DNA from: Brachyhypopomus gauderio
Taxonomy: Eukaryota; Chordata; Actinopteri; Gymnotiformes; Hypopomidae
NCBI RefSeq assembly: GCF_052324685.1
Contig: NW_027506890.1
Span: 1,537,039 to 1,601,038, forward strand
Reading direction: 5' to 3'
DNA: 64,000 nt
Of the stretch, positions 19,975-55,796 are shown in pieces (the stretch's first letter is position 1; every line of letters begins with the position of its first letter). A program made the position numbers and the translations under genes. The notes below the pieces were generated by a model. The model was given only the letters and a program-made list of their open reading frames with translations. It was not told the origin of the DNA and searched no databases.

Positions 19975-22585
19975 TGTCATGTATGGCTACGCCCCCTCTC
20001 CTAGCTGTCACTCTGGGTTCCCTCGTGTCTGTGTTCCCTGCCTGTTTATCCCGCCCTGCTCATTGTCTCCGTGATTCCTCGTTTGTTACCACGCCCCCTG
20101 TCATTGTTATCACCTGTTCCTTGTTTCAGTTCTATGTATAGAAGTCCCGTTATTCCCCAGTCTAGTCATCCGTGGTTTTGTCTAATCCGTCAGTTTGTGC
20201 TTTGTTCATGCTGTTGGTTTTTGATTGCTGTTCGCTGTTTCATCTTGCTCGTGAGTTTGTCTGTGTTTCTCCGTCGTGTTTAGTATGCCTGTGTACCTTT
20301 GTTACTCTGACTGCCCTCCCGTTATGAACCCGGACTGGTTATCCGACTCCGATGATGGTATGCCCTGTAATAAATCTCGCTCTCCTCAGCGTTTGTGTCC
20401 GTCTCCTCGCTCCGTAGCGCGAGCTACGTTACATAACCACGGATCTTACCAAGACACAGCGAGGGAGCGAGACTCCGGTGAGTTTAGTCGCTGTAACGAG
20501 TTGTTGGCTGCTTCCGTGTAGTTTAACTCTCGTGTGTTACAGCGCGAACGAGCCGGAGACAGGAATACCCCTGGCTCTGTGGGAACAAGGACGTCTCATC
20601 GCAAGCAGAGGAAAGTGCAGTCACTTTCGGTTTCGACTGGCTTTCGCGACGAGACTCCTATCGAGCGCTCTGTGTCTGCCCGGCTTGGCGAACACTACAG
20701 GCAGGAGCAACCTGTAGTGCAAGTCGCGGGCAGACGGAATGAGCGCACAGACGAGCGTTGGCTTAACCCTCGGTTTGCTCTCCATGACCACTGCGAGCTC
20801 CCGACGCCTCGAGGGAGGTGGAGCCGTCGCAGAGAGAGCAACCGAGAGGCTTCTGTGTCTGTGTGTTCTTCCAGGCTTGCCCAGGACCCCGAGGAAGAGG
20901 ACCTCCCTCCGCTGACCACGGAAGCCACTCCCCGAAGGCTCCCCAAGAATTTTTTGGGGGGGAGTAGTGGCCACATCAGTATGGCGGTCCCGTCCCCCGG
21001 TGACGTCAGTATGGCGGTCCCGCCCCCCGGTGACGTCGGCCCGGTGGTTCCACCCCCCGAGGACATCTCGTCCACGCCGGTTCCTGTTCCCGCGACTCGG
21101 AGGAGGTCATCCACGCCGGTTCCTGTCCCCGCGACTCGGAGGAGGTCATCCATGCCGGTTCCTGTCCCTGCGACTCGGAGGAGGTCATCCACGCCGGTTC
21201 CTGTCCCCGCGACCCAGGAAGGGTCGTCCACACCGGTTCCTGTCCCTGCTGCCCATCGGCAGTCCACGCTGGTTCCTGTCCCCGCGACCCAGGAGGGGTC
21301 GTCCACGCCGGTTCCTGTCCCCGCTGCACGTCGGCAGTCCATGCCGGTTCCTGTCCCCGCAACTCGGAGGAGGTCATCCACGCCAGTTCCTGTCCTCGCG
21401 ACTCGGAGGAGGTCATCCACGCCGGTTCCTGTCCCCGCGACTCGGAGGAGGTCATCCACGCCGGTTCCTGTCCCCGCGACCCAGGAAGGGTCGTCCACAC
21501 CGGTTCCTGTCCCCGCTGCCCATCGGCAGTCCACGCCGGTTCCTGTCCCCGCGACCCAGGAGGGGTCGTCCACACCGGTTCCTGTCCCCGCTGCCCATCG
21601 GCAGTCCACGCCGGTTCCTGTCCCCGCGACCCAGGAGGGGTCGTCCACGCCGGTTCCTGTCCCCGCTGCACGTCGGCAGTCCACGCCGGTTCCTGTCCCC
21701 GCAACTCGGAGGAGGTCATTCACGCCGCTTCCTGTCCTCGCGACTCGGAGGAGGTCATCCACGCCGGTTCCTGTCCCCACGACTCGGAGGAGGTCATCCA
21801 CGCCGGTTCCTGTCCCCGCGACCCAGGAAGGGTCGTCCACACCGGTTCCTGTCCCCGCTGCCCATCGGCAGTCCACGCCGGTTCCTGTCCCCGCGACCCA
21901 GGAGGGGTCGTCCACGCCGGTTCCTGTCCCCGCTGCACGTCGGCAGTCCACGCCGGTTCCTGTCCTCGCGACTCGGAGGAGGTCATCCACGCCGGTTCCT
22001 GTCCCCGCGACTCGGAGGAGGTCATCCACGCCGGTTCCTGTCCCCGCGACCCAGGAAGGGTCGTCCACACCGGTTCCTGTCCCCACTGCCCATCGGCAGT
22101 CCACGCCGGTTCCTGTCCCCGCGACCCAGGAGGGGTCGTCCACACCGGTTCCTGTCCCCGCTGCCCATCGGCAGTCCACGCCGGTTCCTGTCCCCGCGAC
22201 CCAGGAGGGGTCGTCCACGCCGGTTCCTGTCCCCGCTGCACGTCGGCAGTCCACGCCGGTTCCTGTCCCCGCAACTCGGAGGAGGTCATTCACGCCGCTT
22301 CCTGTCCTCGCGACTCGGAGGAGGTCATCCACGCCGGTTCCTGTCCCCACGACTCGGAGGAGGTCATCCACGCCGGTTCCTGTCCCCGCGACCCAGGAAG
22401 GGTCGTCCACACCGGTTCCTGTCCCCGCTGCCCATCGGCAGTCCACGCCGGTTCCTGTCCCCGCGACCCAGGAGGGGTCGTCCACGCCGGTTCCTGTCCC
22501 CGCTGCACGTCGGCAGTCCACGCCGGTTCCTGTCCTGTCCTGTTCCTGTCCTGCATTTTTTTTGGCTGCAGTAAAAAATGATTGA
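19975..22585 (+). mobile_element. retroelement-like unit with P/V-rich minisatellite ORF
   Basis: A promoter-like GC-rich lead (19975-20270) starts with TGTCATG. A short frame opens with an ATG at 20285 (MPVYLCYSDCPP) and runs to 20521. A second, longer frame (20534-22585, 683 codons, no ATG at its upstream limit) starts with a charged region rich in R and E and then enters tandem repeats. The layout resembles gag-leader ORFs of some fish LTR elements, but no reverse transcriptase, integrase or matching 3' LTR is present, so the assignment is tentative. A GT-AG junction near 20478/20541 was considered, but the phases do not match. Confidence 0.4.
21068..22535 (+). repeat. 39/36-base coding-type minisatellite with 570-base higher-order repeat
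   Basis: About 38 units. Three unit types alternate: STPVPVPATRRRS (39 bases), STPVPVPATQEGS (39 bases) and STPVPVPAAHRQ or its AARRQ variant (36 bases). A block containing the variant FTPLPVLATRRRS recurs exactly 570 bases apart (21720 and 22290), showing a recent higher-order duplication. Unit lengths are multiples of three and lack stops, so several frames on both strands remain open. Confidence 0.9.
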
Positions 22586-23500
22586 CAGCTAACTCTGGCT
22601 GATAATTGGCTTAATAAAAATTGATTGACAACAAAAGTCTAGTATCTAATTGGCTGCATTGGAAAATGATTGACACATGCTCCGCCCTTTGCCCACGCCC
22701 ACCGGGGCTCCGGCCTGCAGCATTACCCTTCTCGCACCGTCGCGCTTGTAAAGGGTCGGGGGACGGTGTTGGAGGCACCTCCATCTGTAAACTCCTCACC
22801 TACATCACCTACATCACCTCGGTGGCCTTGCAAAAATACATTACTTGTAGTTCCTTGCCCAGCTAGTACCGCTATACAACGTACTTTCAGGAAACCCGCT
22901 GAAACAATGTCCTCTTAGATGTGACTGAGGCAAGAACAATTCAGAAATTGTCACGTATAATCGTTAAATTAAATTTTCCAATGTAAACAACACAATGTAA
23001 ATCTGACATTAAAACCAAGCGACAGTGAGGCCTTGTGTTCATTGATCTAGATATAGATAGATCACTTTATTAATCCCAGAGGGAAATTGACATATTGTAG
23101 TAGCTCTAAGTACAAAAAGACGACTTTGTACAACACCACAGATAAAACACAAAATATATAAAATATGTAAAAAAAAAAAAAAAAAAAAACAACCGCCAAT
23201 ACGATTTAACAGGTTATCACTAAGATTAGATCTATTTAGATTAAATCACTTATCTGTGGTGGAGGTTTTGATAGTCTGGAAGTCCCCCAAAATTTTTAGA
23301 CATTAAATCTAACTTAACGTACCGGAACATTATTTGCTTACTAGTGTATTTGTCATTCGTCAATGCTTCCAGATGATATCAGTGGTTTCTTAAAATCTAC
23401 AGAAATGTAACTAATTGGTTTTTTAACCTATTCTTGACAGAAACACAACCGATTCGAAATATGTTGACTTATCATAGCATGGTTAAGTGACCTAAAGCAG
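22586..23500. other. spacer with LINE tail fragment and poly(A)
   Basis: At 23047-23110 tagatagatcactttattaa and gagggaaattgaca match the typical 3' end of an RTE/Rex3-type fish LINE. A pure A run lies at 23168-23189. A plus-strand open stretch at 22670-22918 (PTSPTSPRW, ending PAETMSS) has no splice or domain support. Confidence 0.45.
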
Positions 23501-24083
23501 CTGATGAAAGAAGAAAAAACCCCAGTGAAAGCACATAGCCTATGTGTCGGACACGGCCCTCGGGGTGCGCTGCCCCGGTGGGTGGGTCAGGTTCGGCTCC
23601 GGTTCGGCTCCGGTTCGGCTCTGGTTCCCCGCCTCCTCCGCCAGCTCCTCCTCGTTCCCGCCTCGCACGCGCTTGATTGGCTCGCGCGCCGCACGCCACT
23701 GATCCTGCGGTAAAGATGGCGGCGTCAGAGGGGGCGCGTAGCGGCTTCAGCACAACGGAGCGGCCCCGTACGGGTTCGTTTTAAAACAAAACCAAACATA
23801 AAAAAAACTTCGGGGACGGGGGCTCGTGAACTCCCGGTTTGCCGTCACACGGACCGATGCTGTTAAACTGAACAGAAGAAAAATAGTGCCACATTGTGTG
23901 GTGATAGAAGCGGGGTGGGATCACACACACGGACGGCTAACGCTAGCGGGCTGAGGAGAGCGTGGGGGCGGGGGACCGTCCATAGGCCGCTCCGCCGTGT
24001 CTGGGGGGGTAATGTGATCCAAGCGCACGGCGGGCTTTCCTAGGCTTCGTCCCGCGGATCTATTTCACACGGAACTTCGCGGA

Positions 24084-47790
<23,707 letters not shown>

Positions 47791-50700
47791 CTAGTGGGTC
47801 CCCATATCCCCAATTGTTAAACTACCCAAAAGTTTTCAAATAAATGTTTTTTTTTTTCCTTTTTAAATATTTTGTTGAATTGATTGGAGACAAAGAATAT
47901 ACTTGGGAAAAGTACCTCAGTAAAATCACTACAAATGCTCTCTCGCTGTCTCTTGCTCGCTCTCTCTTTTGGTCTCTCTTTTGTTCTCTCTCTTTCTTTC
48001 TCTCTGTCCCTCTCCCTCTCTCTCTGATTGTTTACAGTTGACTTGCTAAATCGTCAGTTGGGAACATGGTTCTAAACTTGTATATAAGCTCACTGTCCGC
48101 AGCCAATGAGAAATGGTCCTTTTGACCCAGGAATGGCCACAAACTTCGTGACCCCGTTTAGAAGAGCCTAAATTTGAAAGGGCGGGGACTAGTCATCCTA
48201 TTTGTTCTTTCGCATATTTATGTGAAGACATTAGAGAGATTTCTGCGTGTCATGGCTGTCACACTAAACAGTTCTTCTCACAATAACTGGATATTGTCTC
48301 AGTACACACGTCCTATAGCAGTAGAAGCAGCCAGAGCAGGATTAGGCTCAGCATACACCATGTTAGCAACGCTGAGCCTTTCAACATGAATGTGTGTTTC
48401 ATGCAATCAGTGTCACCTCTAATATGATTTCATGGATCTGTTTACAGAGTTTGCAGCATTTGAAAAGAGCTTTCAAGGGTTCTACACGTATGTTTCTGTG
48501 CGTTTCTGAGGGCACAGTGCCGTTTACTCATAGGAAGAGGGTAAATGACTGGGTATATGTATATATACTACTGAAATGGCCTTGTAAAGGATGCCATAGA
48601 GTGTCATGTCTGTCGAAGTTGGTGCATTTTATTTAAATGGCCTATAAAGATTGGCAAATATACACCCAGGTCATCTCTAGTTCAGTCTATTGGGGTCTTG
48701 CAATTCAATAAATCCAGATGTTATTTATTTATAGAACCACAATCAGTTAGAAGACGTAGGAACACTGACCAAACATTATTCAACAAACACACATATCACA
48801 ATCTAAAGAGGCCAGGTAACTAGTGAATGCTAGGGCATAAAGAACTGGTCAAAAATAACTGTGAAAGCAAACGTGCATGGCAGAGATGATCAATACCGTC
48901 AATCATCATGTTTGATAATTGCTTCCAGACAAGGATTTCTCCCATTTGTAGTGTTAATAAAGCATTAGATTGTGGTGTACCAGGCATGCTTGTGCCCGGA
49001 CACACAATTTGTAACTTGAAATGCTTTGCATAGGGTAAGATGTATTTTTTATATCAAATATCATACATTGTCCAGAATTATATACCAAGATATAGTACAT
49101 ATACAATGTTTATATTTTACTTAGAGGCACGAATATTGATTTAATTGCATTCGTTGATCTCGTGCTTACGTCCATGCCTCCCAAGTGAGGAGACTTCCTA
49201 CAAATAACCAACAAGTGTAGCACCTCACCCGACAGCTGGTGTTTGTTGGAGAATGTTGCGTCAGTGAGGCCAGGCTTCATCTCAGAGGCGTACTAGTGTT
49301 TGTCCAGGTTGAACACAGGCACAACACCGCACTGTGACTGCACACAAATAGCAGAAGAACACCAAACACACTGCAACCACACTACTAGATATGACTCACC
49401 CCACATACTGCCATGTTTATAGCACATTGACCTTTCTTTTTGTACTTTAGAATGTCCTCATGTGTAAACTTGAATTTTAAATTATTTTTTATTAAAAGCA
49501 CATTGTTTTTAATGTTTTTGTATATATACTTGTGCGTAATTCTCCTATCCACAAAAAGCATAGGCAGTCATGTTTGTTTGGCTGTTGTAAAGTCCTGCAG
49601 TGGCTAGTAAACAAAAGGATATTGTTCCTGACAGGAAATAACTAAATGAAAACAAAGGTCATCACCAGAGAGCATCTACAACATGAATGTGTCCATCTTA
49701 AATGCAAGAACGTTTCATTGTTTCGTATGCCTTGGTCTGTCATCAGAGTCATAAGTATTCATTTCACCCTTTTTAAAATATTACATTACATTTCAATATT
49801 ACAATATTACATTTTAACATTCAGAATCCAAAATCTAAGTAAGATTACAGATGTTCTGCAAAACAAGGTGCAATTCTCTCTCTATCTCATAAAGATATCA
49901 TTTGTATTTTTTACACTGGATGCTGTTTTAAAGCATAGCTGTTTATGCTCTTGCCTTATGTAAACAATGGGATGCAGTGTGGAAATCTGTGCTGTGTTTT
50001 CTCTGTTCATCTCTGATTTATTTCAGCTCCTCTAGCAGAGCAAAATGTGTTTACCATACTTTAAGTCAACAGATTGGGATTTCATCAGATTTAAAAGCCC
50101 AGTTCTGTCTTGGTTTGGCCATTAGTCTCTGCCCTACACAAGTGCACTGTGCCTTTTGTGAGAGATATTGGTTACAAACTGAACTGTTGTAAGTAGATTG
50201 TAAAGATGACATTGAGGAGCAGTTATTCTTTTCAAATTTGAAATGTTTGACTCATCAGGGGGTTATAAGGTGTACGACTTGAACAGAAAGATGTGCAATG
50301 TTTTGTCCTGTATCAGATAAAAATATAAGGCTTTAAAGCCTATTTCTTTGCTGGTGGATTTGTTCATTTGTTGCATATAGTTGGATTTGCCACATACTAA
50401 CCGAATGTCCATCTCAGTCAGAAATACGCTGCGTATTTAAAAGAAAGATAAAAAAAAAATCTATAAACAGAAGTATAAGTCTATCTAAACTATCTTATAC
50501 TATTATAAAATTACAAGTAGAGACCATTTCACAGTAGGCAGTGTGAGGAGTTTGGCCTGTTTGCGCATGAATTTCAGGGAACATTTTGAAACATCAAAGC
50601 CTTTAAAACAGTGTATTTTCTATTGGCCCTGTTGAACTGCAGTTCCACTGAATTGGCCCAGGTAGGGTAGTGTTGTGAGGCCTTGTCCTGACCACGCACC

Positions 50701-52100
50701 ATCCTCCGTCCCTCTCATTAGACAGCCTTTATTCTAATTCACCATCTTCGTTTTTCACCATATTTATGAACTGTCTACGAGAAGAATGTGTCCAGTCTGT
50801 AAGGTTCATGCATTAGACAGCCTGAATTACTCTCTTTTGTGGGTTTTCTCACATCTGTGGATGGGTTAAACAGAATTTTGCATACTTCTTGAAAGCGTCT
50901 TTAGGTATCATATGTTTCTACAGGTTAAGTCCCAGACAAATGAACAATCAGTACATACTGTACCACACTTCATTTAGGACCTGTTTAAGCCCTGGTTTTC
51001 ACTCCGCTTTTTCATTTTGACACTGTCTTTTTAATTTATTTTTCAGTTTTATTTATCATTTCTTTTTTTATTGAATCCAGGAAATCACATTCTTGAAGAT
51101 TGTCTTTTGTATGGTAAGTTTTTAAGTTTGTAGATTTTTTTTATGTAGTTTTTTATTTTATTTTATTTTTTATGTAAAACATGTATATGCCAAAGGCCAC
51201 CTCTGCAGTCCTTTAAGTGCAATCTCAAACTGAACACTCTTAATTTTGAATATGTGAATTTTAACAGGGATTTAAAAGGCAGAGGTTGACAAATTAACAG
51301 TATTTTTCTGTTATGTAAAAAGTATATTTTGTGTGATTCTAATTTAAAGCTCACTTTTAATAGCATATTACTGTGAAGTGCTCCCCCAGTGTTAGACTTG
51401 ATGTAAATAATTAAAAGGGTTGAAGCTGACATTTGTGAGGCATGTTTTTATTCCTTTATTTAAAAGTACAACATGTTCTTTATAGAAGTGTACAGTTATA
51501 AACTTTAACGCATTCACTGAGGTTATGCGCAATACCTATTTCACTTAAATACTAAAGGATAATTTTTTGTGCAGCCAGTCCATTGCAGTTGTGCATTGCT
51601 AGTGGTTATGGAAATAACAATAATTAGTTATTGCATGAAAGCAGCCTTAAGGGTTTACCCTTGACTTGAGGAGTATCAGTTTCACCCACACTGTTTTGTT
51701 TTGTGTTTGTTTTCTGACTGCTGTATATGATCTGCTGCCTGTTATGTTAGTGTGTAGCGTCTTTCTCACAAAATGTGCATTTGGATTGATATATAGGTCT
51801 TTCCATTTGAGGACCAATTTGACAGGTTACACATTCCTAAGTAATGCCATTTATTTATCCTGTGTCAATTAAATTACTATATCTGTAGTGGTTTATTGTG
51901 AGCAATCATATTTTATTTAACACTTTATTGAGAAATATTGAGCTAATACTATGGAATGCAAAGTTTATGAATTACAGTTCTTGCAGACACCTTTGCATTG
52001 TGGATAGTATGCTACTGCAATTAACCTGCTCGTAAAGATATACCTCGCATATGAGACTCAACTCTGAATCAAAGTAACATATCTAAAGGTTAATTTATTA
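47791..52100 (+). other. probable abl2 3' UTR and intergenic sequence
   Basis: AT-rich and without convincing exons. AATAAA signals lie at 47839-47844 (50 bases after the stop), 48707-48712 and 48956-48961. Mammalian ABL2 has a very long 3' UTR, so distal sites are plausible. I cannot place the true end. Confidence 0.4.
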
Positions 52101-52454
52101 ATTCTAGCTGATTTGGACAAACCATTGACACTCTGAAACATGACAGGGGTTTGTCAAAGCTTTTCCAATGGCACCAACTCACCCACCGGGGCATCTTTTT
52201 GAACGTTTTGTACCACACGAACTGATGGGGGCAGCATTGCTCTATCTTTCAAACATTCCTCTCATTTTATTTTCAAGGATTCCAGGCAGTAACCGCTTCA
52301 ACGTTCACGTCGCTCCTCTCCTTGTGTGTGTGTGGGGAAATGAAAAGGCTGTGAGCCGCAGGGTTGCTGCTGGCTTCACGTTGGGTTAAGTTACACGACG
52401 GCGGACCGCCACACACACAACCTGAGTTGGAGCGTTTCTTTAGTGGACAGAGAA

Positions 52455-52478
52455 ATGAGTTGGGGAACGGACCTGTGG
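52455..52478 (+). CDS. first coding exon of an FNBP1/FNBP1L-type (TOCA) F-BAR gene
   Basis: ATG at 52455 encodes MSWGTDLW and is followed directly by a strong donor (gtaagaat). TOCA-family F-BAR proteins (FNBP1, FNBP1L) start MSWGTELW, after which the next exon continues with the F-BAR domain; TRIP10 starts MDWGTELW. The length, residue pattern and exon boundary all fit. These proteins bend membranes and recruit N-WASP to drive actin assembly in endocytosis. Only eight residues are visible, so the paralogue cannot be chosen and the call depends on exon 2, which is not in the window. The upstream 350 bases are moderately GC-rich and may be the promoter. Confidence 0.55.
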
Positions 52479-55400
52479 GTAAGAATATATATTTTATAAA
52501 ACTACAGTAGTCCATTGTCGGCACTTAAAGAAGTCTTCACGACATTTTGGTGCAATTTGAAGAGGTGTTGCTGGCTGCTACCTTGACCAGTATTAATCTC
52601 CCATGTTGGCTGTCGTGATGACAACATGCGGGCACGCCGAGCTAACAGCTAACTTTACCCCAGAAACGGTCTTCAAACAAAGGACGGGATTAATGGAAGG
52701 TGACTTGTCTTGAGTTTGTGGTCGTCCTCGTGTGTAGCACATCTTTAATCAAAGATCATTTCCATCCGCGGTTCTCGTAAACGCCGTGAAGACGGGTTAT
52801 TACACCAACCATACGCGCGGTGTCTCGGGTTTTCACACCCCGCTCGGCGATAGGTGGGGAGGGGACCCGATTTTGTGACCAGCTTGAAGTGGCGTTTAGG
52901 GTTTTTTTTTTTGTTTGTTTGAATGTTTTTTGTTTTATTTCTTTTTCATCGTCTCTTTGAGAGTTTATTTTGAAAACATCTTCAGTAATACCGAAGCATT
53001 GTGTCTTGCGTGGTTGGTGGTTGTCAGTGGCCGAAACAATGCGGATACGGTCTCGGTGTTTCTTCACCGAGGTGTATCCAGTATCCACACACCAAAGGTG
53101 GATAACCAGCTTTATTCAGCACGCTGTGTTTAAACTAGAAGAGCTTGACTAACTTGACGATTCTTTTGGCTATAAACGTGCCAAACCATTTGTGCTTCCG
53201 TTCAGTTAAGTCTTTTAGACGGTTTCGACTAACGTTGCCCTTCATTAATACCCTTATCATGAGTCCAAAAATAAATATTTAAAAATATATGTATCTTTAT
53301 TCATCATGAGTCATGTTTTCATGCATGTTGTTATCAGTGTGACAAGAGTGGTCGTAACAAGCATCGTCTTGTCACGACTTTTACCTCCAAGGAAGGACAA
53401 TGAACCCCTCGGAAAACAGCCCCGGTTACAGGGGTGTTGCCCCCTCCCCGCCGGGCTGCCTCCACGTCTGACTCAGACACACCGCTCCAGGCTTTCTGCG
53501 TCCACCTTTGATAAAGCACAAACCGAAATTAAAATACAATTTTGAGGTTCTCTGTATTAAATCTAAGCCCTTGCATTTCCACCAACCCCAATTTGTCTAC
53601 AAAGATCTGCTGTACATTTGTATATATATTTTTTGTTAAAGGCTTAACACATTAAGTATCAATAACCTTCACTTTATTGTATATCCATAGCTATTTATGG
53701 TTGTTCTGTGCTGGTGTCGTTAGGTACTTTCTTATCTATGTTGCACTGGATCTGGCCTCATGTATTGTGTGTTTGTCCAGAGTTAGTTCAGGAAATTCGT
53801 ACGTCCTTTAGAAAAGAACAAACAGTCATTACCGCACGTTTAGAACAACTAATCAGTGGCACTTGGGTGTGGAGCTGGAACCACATTAGTGCTTGCATGT
53901 AAGGAAGCTGTGTGTACAGCCAGGCCTGATATCCACCTTGACGAGCGCGTGATGCGGACGGGCCCTGGGTCTTGGCCAGCTGCAGGTGCAGGGGTTGGGA
54001 ACCTCTGGATGTGTATTGCCCAGGTGTAACTTGGAGCTGCGTGGGGAAACGGCACCATCAATTCGCACGGAGACGTGGCACTGGAGGTGCTGTCACACGG
54101 CCAGCTGTGGACACAGGAAATGGACACGGCGGCGCTAAACAGTCGAAAGACGAACCACAAATGAGCAGCAAGAAAGCTTTGGGTTGAGCTGCCCTGGGGC
54201 TTCAGTCTCAAAACGTGTTTGTTGCTCATAAACTGCAGCCCTAGTCCTACCTCACACACCACTGTGTGTACATGAAGGAGGACGTATCACGCCGTGGGTG
54301 TGCAGTGCCGGAGTGGAGAGGCAGTATGTATCATTTGTTTATATGATGGTTTGCCTGTACTTATGGCAGACCGGTTAGACCTGTTAGAACACTTGCTGCG
54401 CAGGAATAGAGATTTTGAATTTGCATGTGTGTCCTAATCACATTGCAGTGTTGGCTTAATCATCATCAGGAGGTGAGTACTGTGTGCAAAATCTTTTGTT
54501 TGATATGAGCACTCAGTATGGAAGAATGGTGCTTAATTTATCTTATTTATTTATTCTCAAAAGCAAATGTGCTGTGTGTGCAGTCATGATGCACTGTTTG
54601 ATTTGTGGACAGAGGACAAGGATCTTCAGTCCGGGTGGACATTCATAAGGTTTTGTTTAAAACGGCCCATTCATATAGATCTAAGATCTAGTTTTTCCAT
54701 CCGTCCTACAATGGGCTGCAAAAAAAATCTTGCTCTAGATAAACAAAACAGTGATTGTTTAACCTAGTGAACAGTTGAGTGATGAAGAGTCTGAGTCAGT
54801 TGAGGTAACGGTGGGAGAAGCAGGCACCTTTCAGGAGTGCTCTGGCTCTGATCAGCTGGTGTCTCCTTGTAGTGCATTTAATGGCAGATGTTCACAGATT
54901 AGCTTTGAAACCATTAAATAAGCTCAGTGGGACTTTGTTAGCTTTAACACCTGCCCATTGAAAGCAGGAAGTATGGCCTGGCCATGCTGATAGGTGAGCT
55001 TAAAAATAAAGCATCGTTCAATGTTCAGATGAGCTTAAGATTTTGCAATGGTGACATTGAAATCTGGTGGGGTTCTATGAGAAACAAGTAAGAAATAATT
55101 GTCTATGTAAGAGACCTACAGCCAGCATTGGAACATCAGAAATCTCCATCAATTTTCAGTGTTTTTGTCCATTTGGTGGCCATTTGCCTGAGTATGACTT
55201 GTGGTTTGTTTGTAATTTTGGCTTTGTTTCAGTATTCCTTTTGTTCACCAGTCTTGATGTCTTAACACCTGTGACTGCATTGGCTTTGTTTAGGAGCAGT
55301 GGTTGCTAGTAGTAGTAAAGGTAGTAATTGTTACCTGGGGGTCTGGCAGGTGAGTCTCACCCTGGAGATTCATGCGTGTGCCAGATCTGGTAGTGCTGTT

Positions 55401-55621
55401 AAACGTACAGTGTCCTTACACACAGTCATGGAACTGCACAGGTTGGGAAACGGCTCATTTGAATTTGTCCTTGCATTTTAAATATTGCGCACATGCTACA
55501 AGATGTTTTGTTGGTCTATCTGCTGCACATTTTCTGATTACTTATAATAACACAGGAATATGTTGTATCTGCAAACCACGTTTTATGTGCTACTCCTCGC
55601 CTATTTGAATTCACTCCTGGC

Positions 55622-55796
55622 CTTTTTTAATGCCCAGAGAGGTGGGCAGCCCTAGCCCTGCGTCCGGGGAGCAGTTGGGGTTAAGTGCCTTGCTCAAGGG
55701 CACTTCAGTCATGGCGTTGGAACTGGGAATCGAACCTTCAACCCTCCTGTAACAAAACAGGTTCTCTAACCACCAGACCACGACTGCCCCCATTTT
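55622..55796 (-). repeat. tRNA-derived SINE
   Basis: On the minus strand: GGGGGCAGTCGTGGTCTGGT with A-box-like TGGTGGTTAGAGA and a B box GGTTCGATTCC, then TTGAGCAAGGCACTTAACCCC. This is a widespread fish SINE type. The 3' end is short or truncated. Confidence 0.82.

Noticed and set aside
20478..20541. Possible short intron joining the two frames of the P/V-rich element
   Set aside because: The donor leaves phase 1 but the acceptor frame needs phase 0, so the join fails as read.
20695..22521. 608-codon minus-strand frame (TGTGVDD repeats)
   Set aside because: Antisense shadow of the 39/36-base minisatellite, with no non-repetitive domain.
22670..22918. 82-codon plus-strand frame ending PAETMSS
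   Set aside because: It contains a small repeat (cctacatca) and looks semi-plausible, but has no splice site, domain or matching neighbour.
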